From contig JAPOWQ010000023.1 of the NCBI GenBank assembly GCA_026707585.1, positions 28,043 through 92,042 of the forward strand: a DNA stretch of 64,000 nt, read 5' to 3'. Shown here in pieces: positions 47,061-54,982 of the stretch; position 1 is the stretch's first letter, and each line of letters starts with the position of its first letter. Both the position numbers and the translations under genes were made by a program. The notes beneath the pieces are model-generated. The model did no database searches and was not told where the DNA came from. It was given only the letters and a program-made list of their open reading frames with translations. The stretch is from Chloroflexota bacterium. GTDB taxonomy: Bacteria; Chloroflexota; UBA11872.

Positions 47061-47287
47061 ACACTGGAAGCCACTCATAGCGAGGCTGAGCGGGTGTGCG
47101 ACATTATTGAACAAGCTTGGACAGGGTCAGACGAGCCAAGTGGACTGCGGTACGACTGTGTTGACGGCGCCTTTAAGTAATTGAGAATATCACGGTCGAG
47201 GTCGTTGGATACGCTGATATCGTGGTTGACTCTGAAGGGAGCGAGTGGCACTTGATGCCAAATAAGGAATGTGATTGCGAAACTTAG
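47061..47287 (+). pseudogene. Decayed short coding remnant
   Basis: The frame from 47061 reads a plausible protein segment (EAERVCDIIEQAW, then PSGLRYDCVDGAFK) to TAA at about 47178; continuing one frame over gives IENITVEVVGYADIVVDSEG and WHLMPNKECDCET to TAG at 47287. The two parts look like one coding sequence broken by a single indel. I do not recognise the family. Lower GC than the neighbours suggests separate origin. Confidence 0.3.
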
Positions 47288-47341
47288 CTATCTAAAGTAG
47301 ATTGAATGTCCTGGGTTTCGGTCAGGACATTTTTCGAATAC

Positions 47342-47394
47342 TTGACTATTGTGCGAGAAGTGCTAAGATTTGGAAGTCGGACAAAAGGCAGGAG
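47342..47394 (+). promoter_or_regulatory. Promoter and ribosome site for the 50-residue membrane protein
   Basis: TTGACT at 47342-47347 and TAAGAT at 47364-47369 are separated by 16 bases, close to a sigma-70-type promoter. AGGAG at 47390-47394 lies 7 bases before the ATG at 47402. Confidence 0.55.
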
Positions 47395-47401
47395 ACTACA
47401 A

Positions 47402-47554
47402 ATGGAAGATGCGCGTACGATAGGTGATGTGCTTGAAGTTGTGGCTGTCATTGGGGTTTTTATCGTGGTGACAGCCGGGATTTCGGCTCTTGTTGTTTTT
47501 CGATCAAGACGACGACGGATGTTCAATAGATTCCCAGGTTCAGGGGATATGTAA
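47402..47554 (+). CDS. Small single-span membrane protein, 50 residues
   Basis: The protein has one hydrophobic helix (about residues 10-33, VLEVVAVIGVFIVVTAG then ISALVVF) followed by RSRRRR, so the C-terminus should stay inside. A good promoter and ribosome site precede it. It lies between two LRR lipoprotein genes, just before the remnant of another. I do not recognise it; it might be a holin-like, toxin-like or accessory peptide. Confidence 0.5.
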   Translation: MEDARTIGDVLEVVAVIGVFIVVTAGISALVVFRSRRRRMFNRFPGSGDM

Positions 47555-47566
47555 GTTGATATGTAA

Positions 47567-47702
47567 AGTTCCCGCGGAGTTGGGTACACTCCCCAGTCTG
47601 AAGACGCTCGACCTTACGGGCAACCGGCTGACCGGAACCCTTCCATCGACACTCGACCGGCGCATTTGGCTCAAACTTGATCCGAACCGCCGGATCGGCT
47701 GA
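47567..47702 (+). pseudogene. 3' remnant of a fourth LRR lipoprotein gene
   Basis: The last 42 codons of the first LRR gene are repeated here almost exactly (ELGTLPSLKTLDLTGNRL, then DPNRRIG stop), with changes T for R, I for L and L for H near the end. Similarity starts abruptly at 47567 and runs past the stop. The rest of the gene is missing, so a fourth LRR gene was deleted or the end was copied. Confidence 0.8.
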
Positions 47703-47945
47703 CGCGAACCCGCCCATCAACGCGCGACTGGCTGTGCAGTCGCGAAGCATCTGACCTCGGGGATGCCGTCTGCCAGGTGCCGTCTCCTGTATGTAGAGAC
47801 TCTAAACCCCATCGGCAACGCGCGAGCGGTCGCAGGCGGACGTGTCCGAGTCTTTTTCGTCACCGAACCAGGACACCCTTTCAGTGCGGTGGACGCGCTC
47901 CAGCCACGGCAAACTAAGCACCGTCCACTTCACAGTCGTCGGCGG

Positions 47946-47951
47946 TATAGT
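47946..47951 (+). promoter_or_regulatory. TATAGT element shared by two LRR genes
   Basis: TATAGT ends 32 bases before the GTG of the second LRR gene; the first LRR gene has the same hexamer (44904-44909) 31 bases before its ATG. Flanking bases are also alike (GGCGTATAGTTCG and GGCGGTATAGTTTGG). No clear -35 is seen at either. Confidence 0.45.
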
Positions 47952-47983
47952 TTGGATTTGGTCGGTGCAGTTCCAACCTGACG

Positions 47984-49273
47984 GTGCGAATTCCACTCGT
48001 TGGCGTACTGTGCGCGGCGGTCATGGTGCTGGCTGCCTGCGACGCTGAATTTCCTGACAACCCTCCCGCTCAAGCATCCCCCGCTCCGAGGGTGACTTCC
48101 CCGTCTCACCTGCCAAAGGGAGCAGATGCGGCGGCTTCGTCGCCAAGCCCCGTGACTACAGTTGCTTCGGCCGCATCTCCCAGGCCAGCGGTTACACAGC
48201 CGGCGGAGGCGCCCCCCGCGTCACGGGCCAGTCCCAGTCCGTTCCCAGAGTCGCTTCGACGACTCTGCGCCAACGGCGTAGCCGTCCCTGATCCGCAAGA
48301 CAATCCCGGGTTGGTCGAGGACTGCGCCATTCTGTTGTCTGTTCGTGATCAGCTTGCTGGTACCGCTCCGCTCAATTGGAGCGCCGATCGAGCCATCGCC
48401 AGTTGGTGGGGCGTGCAGATCGTTGTCTTTACATCGCCCCGGGCGGATGTGCGGGTGAGAGGGATCTACCTGAAGTCAACCCAACTGACCGGGAGCCTCC
48501 CGCCTGCGCTCGGTGCGCTGTCCGATCTGGAGGTCTTGGATGTTGCTGGCAACCAACTGACTGGCAGGATTCCGCCCGAATTGGGCGCCCTTTCCAAGCT
48601 GCAAGGTCTGCTTCTCTGGGACAACCAACTTACGGGCGAGATTCCCCGGGAACTCAGCGCCCTCACCGAGCTTCGGCAGCTATTCCTCGCAAGAAATCAG
48701 CTCGCAGGGCCTATCCCGCCCGAATTGGGCGACCTTGCAAACCTTGAGGATCTATTGCTCGGGGACAATCAATTAACCGGTGGCATTCCAACTGAACTGG
48801 GAGCGCTCGCCCGGCTGACGTTTCTGTACCTCGGAGGCAATCGGCTGTCGGGCAGTATTCCGCCGGAGCTCGGGACGCTCGCCGACCTGACGGTCTTGGA
48901 TCTCGGCGACAATCAACTCGTGGGCGGGATTCCTGCGGAGGTTGGGACGCTCACCCGCCTGCAGATCCTGGACCTCCGGAACAATCAGTTGGACGGGAAG
49001 ATTCCGCCGTGGCTAGGAAACCTGACCAGGTTAGAGGAATTGGATCTTGCCTATAACCAGTTCACGGGCGGCATTCCACCGGAGCTGGCTCAGCTCACCG
49101 AGCTTCAGGCGTTGGACCTTGAGGGGAACCAGTTGACTGGCAACGTTCCTGCCGGGCTAGCCGACTTGCCAAACTTGCAGACACTGAGTCTCCGTGGCAA
49201 CCAACTGTCGGGCGCTGCAACCATGAGAAAGAACGCGCGGTTCTACCTCGAGCACGTCCAACGCGCGACTTGA
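47984..49273 (+). CDS. Lipoprotein with 11 leucine-rich repeats
   Basis: This 429-residue paralogue of the first LRR protein starts at GTG. It has lipobox LAAC, a long Pro/Ala/Ser linker (about 20-90), the same module (RRLCANGVAVPDPQDNPG, DCAILLSVRDQLAG, APLNW, WWGV) and 11 exact 24-residue LRRs. The final repeat leads to a short basic tail (MRKNARFYLEHVQRAT). It lies 43 bases before the third LRR gene, so they are probably co-transcribed. Confidence 0.88.
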   Translation: MRIPLVGVLCAAVMVLAACDAEFPDNPPAQASPAPRVTSPSHLPKGADAAASSPSPVTTVASAASPRPAVTQPAEAPPASRASPSPFPESLRRLCANGVAVPDPQDNPGLVEDCAILLSVRDQLAGTAPLNWSADRAIASWWGVQIVVFTSPRADVRVRGIYLKSTQLTGSLPPALGALSDLEVLDVAGNQLTGRIPPELGALSKLQGLLLWDNQLTGEIPRELSALTELRQLFLARNQLAGPIPPELGDLANLEDLLLGDNQLTGGIPTELGALARLTFLYLGGNRLSGSIPPELGTLADLTVLDLGDNQLVGGIPAEVGTLTRLQILDLRNNQLDGKIPPWLGNLTRLEELDLAYNQFTGGIPPELAQLTELQALDLEGNQLTGNVPAGLADLPNLQTLSLRGNQLSGAATMRKNARFYLEHVQRAT

Positions 49274-49316
49274 CGCTGTGGTCGCCCTCGGCCACAAGCC
49301 TTCGGTCGACTCACGC

Positions 49317-51962
49317 ATGAACGCCTGCAAACGAGCAGTGAGATCTCGCATGGTTGTCGCGGCAATCGCACTCCTGGCCGTGCTGGGGGCTTGCGACGTT
49401 GAGCCATCCAGTGCCGAGGCTCCTGCTCGAACAGAGCCGCCGCAGCCGCCAGCGGCACTTAAGCGAACCCCGGCTGACCGCTGCGCCGACGGCGTGGCCG
49501 TTCCGGACCCGGGTGCGAACCCCGGCCTGGTCCAGGACTGCGCCGTCCTCTTGGCCGTCCGCGACACGCTGGCCGGCACGGCCCCCTTGAATTGGCGTGC
49601 CGACCGCGCCATTTTCGGCTGGTGGGGCGTTCGTCTCGGCGGCCCTGACGTACCGGCAAACCGAGTAGGCCGCTTGTTCCTCAGTTCGCTCAACTTGACC
49701 GGGACCATACCACCGGAGTTAGCGACGCTTACGCAGCTGACTGGCCTCGATCTGTCGGAGAATCAGATGTCGGGCAGCATCCCGTCCGAGCTAGGCGCGC
49801 TGACAAACCTTGAAGAATTGAATATCCGGGGCAACGAGCTGACCGGCTCAATTCCTCGAGAGTTAGCGTCCTTGATCAGCCTGCGGTACTTGAACCTCGG
49901 GGCCAATCAATTGGCCGGGTCGATCCCGCCGGAACTTGCCAAGCTGAAGGAACTGCGGTTTCTCTATCTCGATAGCAACCAGCTAACTAGCGAGATCCCG
50001 GCAGAGTTTAGCGCGCTGGCGAAACTACAGGAGCTGGATCTCACGGACAACCAGCTGTCAAGTCCGATTCCAGGAGAACTGGGATCCCTGACCAAGCTAC
50101 GAAGTCTGTTTCTCGAAAACAACCAATTGACTGGGCCGCTTCCGCCGGAACTGGGCAATCTGAGTGCGCTGGAACACCTCGTTCTCAGCAGGAATCAGAT
50201 GGCCGGCGAAATCCCATCGTGGCTTGGCTCGCTGTCGAATCTTGCGAGCTTGGATCTCGAAGGCAACAAACTGACAGGTGAAATTCCTGTGGCACTTCGC
50301 GAGCTTTCGAAGCTTCGGTGGCTATCACTTGCGGACAACCGTTTGAGGGGTGCAATCCCACCTGCGGCGCGAGCGCTCACGCGTTTGGAAGTGCTGGATC
50401 TCAGTGGCAACCAGTTGACCGGCGAAATCCCCGCGTGGCTAGGTGAGTTAACTCAGATGGAGTGGCTCTCACTTGCCGACAACCAGCTCGGTGGCGTCCT
50501 CCCCTTGGAGATCAGTTCGCTGGCCAACCTGGAGGAGCTGGACATCGAAGGCAACCAGTTAACGGGTGTCATTCCGTCGTGGATCGGCAAGCTGGTCAGC
50601 CTGCGGAAGCTGGACCTTCAGGACAACTATCTGAAGGGCGAGATACCTGCGGAGATTCGCAATCTTGCGCGCCTTCGGTGGCTGTCGCTCGCGGGGAACC
50701 AATTGACCGGTGTGATCCCGCCCGAGCTTCGTGGCCTTGCCGAGTTGGAGGTGCTGCACCTTCGCAGCAACCAGTTGACCGGCGGAATCCCAGCTTGGAT
50801 CGGCGAATTCACCAAGCTGGAGTGGCTCTCCCTTTCGGAAAATCAGCTGAGTGGGGAGATCCCGGCGGAGCTCGGCGACCTTGCGAATCTGGAGGTGCTC
50901 TCGGTCGAGAGCAACCAGCTAGCGGGTGAGATTCCACCTGAGCTGGGTGCGCTTGCGAGCCTTGAGACACTGGAACTAGGCAGCAACCAGCTGGCGGGTC
51001 GGATTCCACCCCAATTGAGTGCGCTCACAAGCTTGGACACGCTGGACCTGGGCACCAACCAATTGGTGGGGGCGATTCCATCCGAGTTGGGCGCGATCGC
51101 AAGTCTCCGGTGGGTGAGCCTCAAGGAAAACCAACTGACGGGCGGCATTCCGCTGGAACTCAGCAACTTGACCAACCTGGAGGTGCTGCACCTGAGAAAC
51201 AACCAGATCACAGGGTCTATTCCACCTGGATTTCGCACCCTGGTAAATCTGGAGTGGCTGAGTCTGCGAGACAATCGAGTGGCGGGCACGATCCCGCGCG
51301 AATTGAGCGCGCTCACCAGCTTGGAAACCCTGCATCTGGACGGTAACCAACTTTCAGGCGAGATCCCGCCGGAGCTTCGCGCGCTCACCCAGCTGACCGA
51401 CCTCAATCTCAGTGAAAACCAACTCACGGGCGAGATCCCGAGATGGCTGGGTCAGTTGGTGCATCTAGAGTCACTGTCGCTTTCGTATAACCAACTCACA
51501 GGCCAGATTCCACCCGAACTGGGCGCGCTTGCTGAGTTGACGAACCTCTACCTCGGTGACAATCAGTTGACGGGTGAGATTCCACCCGAGTTGGGAAGGC
51601 TCGTCAGCCTGGAAGTGCTCAACCTCTGGGGCAGTCAGTTGAGCGGCAACATTCCGACTTGGCTGGGCGAACTCACGAATCTGAAGGAGTTGACCTTATC
51701 ATTCAACAACTTGAGCGGCCCGATTCCTCCTGAACTCGGGATGCTTGCCAACCTGGAGATTCTCGATCTTGGCGACAATCGGTTGACGGGCGGGATCCCC
51801 TCGGAGTTAGGCCAACTCGCGTACTTGAAGGAGCTGGATCTCTCCTACAACCAATTGAGCGGGGTAATTCCAGCCGAGTTGAAGGCGCTCTCTAGTCTTG
51901 AGAGCGTGGACCTACGGGGCAATCAGCTTGAGGGGTCGATCAGCGGATACTTATCGAAGTAG
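49317..51962 (+). CDS. Lipoprotein with 32 leucine-rich repeats
   Basis: This 881-residue protein has a basic n-region (KRAVRSR), a hydrophobic segment and lipobox LGAC, then a short linker, the shared module (CADGVAVPDPGANPG, DCAVLLAVRDTLAG, APLNW, WWGV) and 32 LRRs of exactly 24 residues to the end. ATG at 49317 is chosen because it gives the best signal; GTG at 49278 and ATG at 49350 are alternatives. The repeats form a continuous solenoid without islands. It should be a surface binding protein. Confidence 0.88.
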   Translation: MNACKRAVRSRMVVAAIALLAVLGACDVEPSSAEAPARTEPPQPPAALKRTPADRCADGVAVPDPGANPGLVQDCAVLLAVRDTLAGTAPLNWRADRAIFGWWGVRLGGPDVPANRVGRLFLSSLNLTGTIPPELATLTQLTGLDLSENQMSGSIPSELGALTNLEELNIRGNELTGSIPRELASLISLRYLNLGANQLAGSIPPELAKLKELRFLYLDSNQLTSEIPAEFSALAKLQELDLTDNQLSSPIPGELGSLTKLRSLFLENNQLTGPLPPELGNLSALEHLVLSRNQMAGEIPSWLGSLSNLASLDLEGNKLTGEIPVALRELSKLRWLSLADNRLRGAIPPAARALTRLEVLDLSGNQLTGEIPAWLGELTQMEWLSLADNQLGGVLPLEISSLANLEELDIEGNQLTGVIPSWIGKLVSLRKLDLQDNYLKGEIPAEIRNLARLRWLSLAGNQLTGVIPPELRGLAELEVLHLRSNQLTGGIPAWIGEFTKLEWLSLSENQLSGEIPAELGDLANLEVLSVESNQLAGEIPPELGALASLETLELGSNQLAGRIPPQLSALTSLDTLDLGTNQLVGAIPSELGAIASLRWVSLKENQLTGGIPLELSNLTNLEVLHLRNNQITGSIPPGFRTLVNLEWLSLRDNRVAGTIPRELSALTSLETLHLDGNQLSGEIPPELRALTQLTDLNLSENQLTGEIPRWLGQLVHLESLSLSYNQLTGQIPPELGALAELTNLYLGDNQLTGEIPPELGRLVSLEVLNLWGSQLSGNIPTWLGELTNLKELTLSFNNLSGPIPPELGMLANLEILDLGDNRLTGGIPSELGQLAYLKELDLSYNQLSGVIPAELKALSSLESVDLRGNQLEGSISGYLSK

Positions 51963-52144
51963 AGTCCCGAGCCCTGATGTCGCCGGATCGGGCAATCGCT
52001 TTCCTGGGCTATCGCCTGGACGGAACCAGCACTTCTCCATTACTGGAGTCCACGCGCCACGCGCGGCGTAGAAGGCTTTGGCCAGTCTTGCGGCCTCTGC
52101 CTGCGCCAAGCCGGACCGGAGTTACGCGACGCCGGGTGAGCGGT

Positions 52145-52716
52145 GACCAGCCTATCTGGTTCTTTCAAGACGAAGGTCACCGCTCTGCGGGGCCGCGATT
52201 CCCGATCGTCCGCGTCGTCGCCCAGCTCGCGGCGCAACCTGCCCACGACGGTGCGCGTGGACCACACGTCGTCGCCGCCCTTCCTGCCCCAGACCCGCCT
52301 CCCCAGATGCTTGTGGGTCAGGACCCGCCCGGCGTCTGCCGCAAGCTCGGCCAGCAGTGGCACCCGGCGTCCCCCCAGCGTCGACCGACGCCGGGCGAAG
52401 GCAACGGCCAGGTCGCCGTGCACGTAAGATTCCAACGGCTCGGACACTTCACGCCGGCGCAGGGCCGCCCGAATCCGCGCCGCAAGCTCAGCTGGCGAGA
52501 AGGGCTTGACCACGTAGTCCGCGGCCCCATGATCGAAGGCCCTAGCGATGAACTCCTCCCTTTCCGTAAGCGGAGACGGGTAGGACCAGCACGTCCGCCA
52601 CTTCAAGGATGTCCTCCATCAGTTTCACGCCGTCGGCGTGGAGCAGCATCAGGGCCACGAGCACGCCGCACAGCCAGCCGACGAACTCCGACTCAACATT
52701 CTCAATCGGTTGGCAT
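52145..52716 (-). pseudogene. Decayed OmpR-type response regulator
   Basis: Pieces of a receiver-DNA-binding regulator are clear: HADGVKLMEDILEVADV, then after one extra base near 52560 EEFIARAFDHGAADYVVKPF, AARIRAALRRR, and a winged-helix part ELAADAGRVLTHKHL, RRVWG, LRRELGDDADD. The codons between the receiver linker and the winged helix are partly deleted, and the phospho-acceptor region does not remain open. It cannot make a full regulator. Confidence 0.75.
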
Positions 52717-52752
52717 GTGGACGGCCTTCGGCGACGAGTAGCCGTGCATGGT

Positions 52753-53280
52753 CTACGACTCGGACTCGTACACAGTTACTTTCTGATCGAGATCTCCAGG
52801 TAGCCACCGGGGCGACCTGTTATAGATTTGGGCCAAAACTCGTGTCCGTGGCCAAAGCGATCCGGCCAGGCACAACGCGATGGCCAGCAAGAGGGCTATG
52901 AGCCCAAACAGCCCACAAAACACCAATCCGCTGAGCCTGAGTTCGCGGGCCGATGTCGGGAAGTAGCGAATGCGCTTCTCTGTCGAAGCGGGCAACTCTA
53001 GCCATTCGCGGCCAGGTTCATCGGATTTGAGGCTCCACGCGACTGTCCGCAAGACGTAATACGACCCATAGATCCCAATCGAAGCCCACAGGATCCCAGC
53101 CAGCAGAATCTGCTGCACAAGTGTGATCCAAGATAGGCAGCCTGGTCCGAGGCTTGCCAGAAACGATTGACCGACTGTAAAGACAATCTGACCTAGAAAA
53201 GCACCGACGGCCACGGCAAGCGACACCGACACAAAGACGGCAAGACCTACCCCAAGATTCCGTAGCCGATGCTTCCACAT
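52753..53280 (-). CDS. Hypothetical membrane protein, three to four spans
   Basis: This 175-residue protein has hydrophobic segments at about 11-38, 56-80 and 118-142 and a polar C-terminus. It is the last gene of a reverse-strand set with two secreted or anchored paralogues upstream (43 bases apart). I do not recognise the family. No catalytic motif is visible. Confidence 0.6.
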   Translation of the reverse strand: MWKHRLRNLGVGLAVFVSVSLAVAVGAFLGQIVFTVGQSFLASLGPGCLSWITLVQQILLAGILWASIGIYGSYYVLRTVAWSLKSDEPGREWLELPASTEKRIRYFPTSARELRLSGLVFCGLFGLIALLLAIALCLAGSLWPRTRVLAQIYNRSPRWLPGDLDQKVTVYESES

Positions 53281-53323
53281 GGTTGCCCCTTCTTCGCGCC
53301 TTGGACTCGCTATGCGCGTTTGC

Positions 53324-53782
53324 TCACGGACATGCCACCGGCGTGATCAGGATGGTCCAGTCCGTGTGAGGATCAACGCTCAGACTCACTTGTCCCGCTG
53401 GGATACCGAAATAGTCCGAGTCCTGGTAGCCGGGGCCCACGTGGACAATCTCGTACGCGCCTCCCGACCAGCTGCCGCCGCCCCGGGAATGGTCCAAATT
53501 CACGCTCACCTGGCCCGCCTCGTCCGGCGTGGGGCGGATCACTTCGAAGATCCACAGCCCGGTCTCCATCTCGATCACAATCTCCTCGCCTGCCGCGCCG
53601 TTGACAGTCCATAGCTCCTTGACCTCGGACGTGACCTCGTGCTCGGTCTCGCCAAGGCTGGGGTTCATGAACCAGTACACGGCATAGGTCGCGCCGAACG
53701 CGTTCCAGACTTGGGCGGCCGCGATCAGAACTGCGGCCACCGCCACCGCCGTCAGGGCAATCCGCGTGCTTCGTTCTTGCAT
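53324..53782 (-). CDS. Hypothetical anchored protein (paralogue of upstream gene)
   Basis: This 152-residue protein has an N-terminal signal anchor (STRIALTAVAVAAVLIAAAQ) and a beta-rich outer domain with acidic stretches and a C-terminal WTILITPVACP. The ATG at 53782 comes two bases after the stop of the upstream gene. The two proteins share the N-terminal pattern (R-x-TRI, hydrophobic, Q-x-x-N-x-x-G) and the WxI-x-I end. The function is unknown. Confidence 0.6.
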   Translation of the reverse strand: MQERSTRIALTAVAVAAVLIAAAQVWNAFGATYAVYWFMNPSLGETEHEVTSEVKELWTVNGAAGEEIVIEMETGLWIFEVIRPTPDEAGQVSVNLDHSRGGGSWSGGAYEIVHVGPGYQDSDYFGIPAGQVSLSVDPHTDWTILITPVACP

Positions 53783-53784
53783 GG

Positions 53785-54264
53785 CTACGTGATCTCGTTC
53801 GGGCACCAGCGCCGCAAGATGTCAATCGACCACGCCCCGTCGCCCCTGACTTCGAGCCGCAGGGGGCCGCCGGGGAAGGTGCCGTCGTACTCACGAGCTT
53901 TCGGCCATTCGTCTGGATCCACAATCGTGAGCACATTCATGAAGCTCGTCCAGCTGGCGCCCGCCGCCGAGTTGTAGCTCGTGATCGCGACTGGGGCCTC
54001 GTCTGAAGCCCCGAGGAACTCATAGACGCCCGGCCGCAGCGAGAAGTTCTTGGTCTCGCCGGCCTCGCCCTTGAGGTGGATGACGGTTTCCGCGACCACC
54101 GGCTCGGCCTGAACCTCAACATCACGCTCGACCGTGTGGCGCGTGGTCGCGAACGTGGCCACGCTCATGGCCACTCCGACGGAGTTCACGATCTGCGTCA
54201 GCGCGATCAGGACCAGGGCCCCCGCTATGAACGCGAGCGAGATGCGCGTGCCTCGGGTCAGCAT
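53785..54264 (-). CDS. Hypothetical anchored protein, first gene of operon
   Basis: This 159-residue protein has an N-terminal anchor (TRISLAFIAGALVLIALTQ) and an outer domain that includes GEAGETKNFSLRPGVYEF, reminiscent of a beta-sandwich. It has a strong ribosome site (AAGGAG, 7 bases). It is the first of three genes that appear co-transcribed toward 52753. I do not recognise the family; it resembles its neighbour and may bind it. Confidence 0.65.
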   Translation of the reverse strand: MLTRGTRISLAFIAGALVLIALTQIVNSVGVAMSVATFATTRHTVERDVEVQAEPVVAETVIHLKGEAGETKNFSLRPGVYEFLGASDEAPVAITSYNSAAGASWTSFMNVLTIVDPDEWPKAREYDGTFPGGPLRLEVRGDGAWSIDILRRWCPNEIT

Positions 54265-54982
54265 GGTTCGACTCCTTATATTTGCCTCGGCTCATACAGT
54301 CGGTTACCCCAAGAATACGACCCACCTAGGCTTCGGCCATGCCCTCCACGAGATCTGTGACTCTCTCAGCTTCGTGGTCGTGATAGTAGGAGTCATGGTG
54401 TCTCGCTTAGGCAGTTAGTGGGCTTTCGCGACGACGAGCCACTGGTCCACGGCGTAGCGTCGCGGTGTCTGCGCTGGGATATTTAGCCCTCAAGCAATTC
54501 GAAGACTTGGACCAACTCCAGGCACAAGGCGGTGCCATCCACTTCACCCACGAACAGCGCATGCGAGGCAGCGTCCTGGAGTACTTCTGGCGCACCGCCT
54601 CGTAGTCGAGGGATCGGGCGAGTCGTACTTGGCGATCCATGTGACGGCAAGGCCTCCGCGGCGAGAGTTCGCGGAGATCACAATTGGGAGCGCGCTATTG
54701 GGAGCCAGGACGTTAGGCCTGACTGGCGGGGCCAGGGGCTGAAATTATTGAGTGTCCTAGCTTCCCGGTGGCATGCGGCACGCAGGTCTGGTCAACCAGG
54801 CCCCAGCGCGGCTGAGGGACGAGGGCCAATGGCGGACCGATGTCGCAGTCGAATGTTGGGCGACGGCGCGAGGAACGCAGCTTCGCTTGACCCTGTGCAG
54901 TGGCGGCTACCTCGTGGCCAAGTGTGAGACACCGCGTCGGTGGTCAGTTGACCCTTGACGGGATAGTGGTGCAGAATTTAGC
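54265..54982. other. Stretch with only doubtful short frames
   Basis: This 0.7 kb holds the promoter region of the reverse-strand operon and two possible coding fragments. One ends at 54605 and reads ALKQFEDLDQLQAQGG and RMRGSVLEYFWRTAS; the other is 54773-54958. Neither has a clear ribosome site or a family I recognise. TTGACC near 54946 may be part of the promoter for the next gene. Confidence 0.4.
54773..54958 (+). CDS. Possible small protein, 61 residues
   Basis: The frame reads VNQAPARLRDEGQWRTD and VECWATARGTQLRLTLCSGG, with a composition that looks coding. The ATG lacks a good ribosome site, and it may be a fragment of a decayed gene. No family is recognised. Confidence 0.3.
   Translation: MRHAGLVNQAPARLRDEGQWRTDVAVECWATARGTQLRLTLCSGGYLVAKCETPRRWSVDP

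Noticed and set aside
49317..51962. The regular repeats considered as a CRISPR array or tandem DNA repeat
   Set aside because: The 72-base periodicity follows LRR codons, with variable bases at third positions; there are no identical repeats and spacers.
54532..54927. 131-codon forward frame
   Set aside because: Composition is unlike the coding genes, no ribosome site or domain is seen, and another frame in the same place looks more coding-like.
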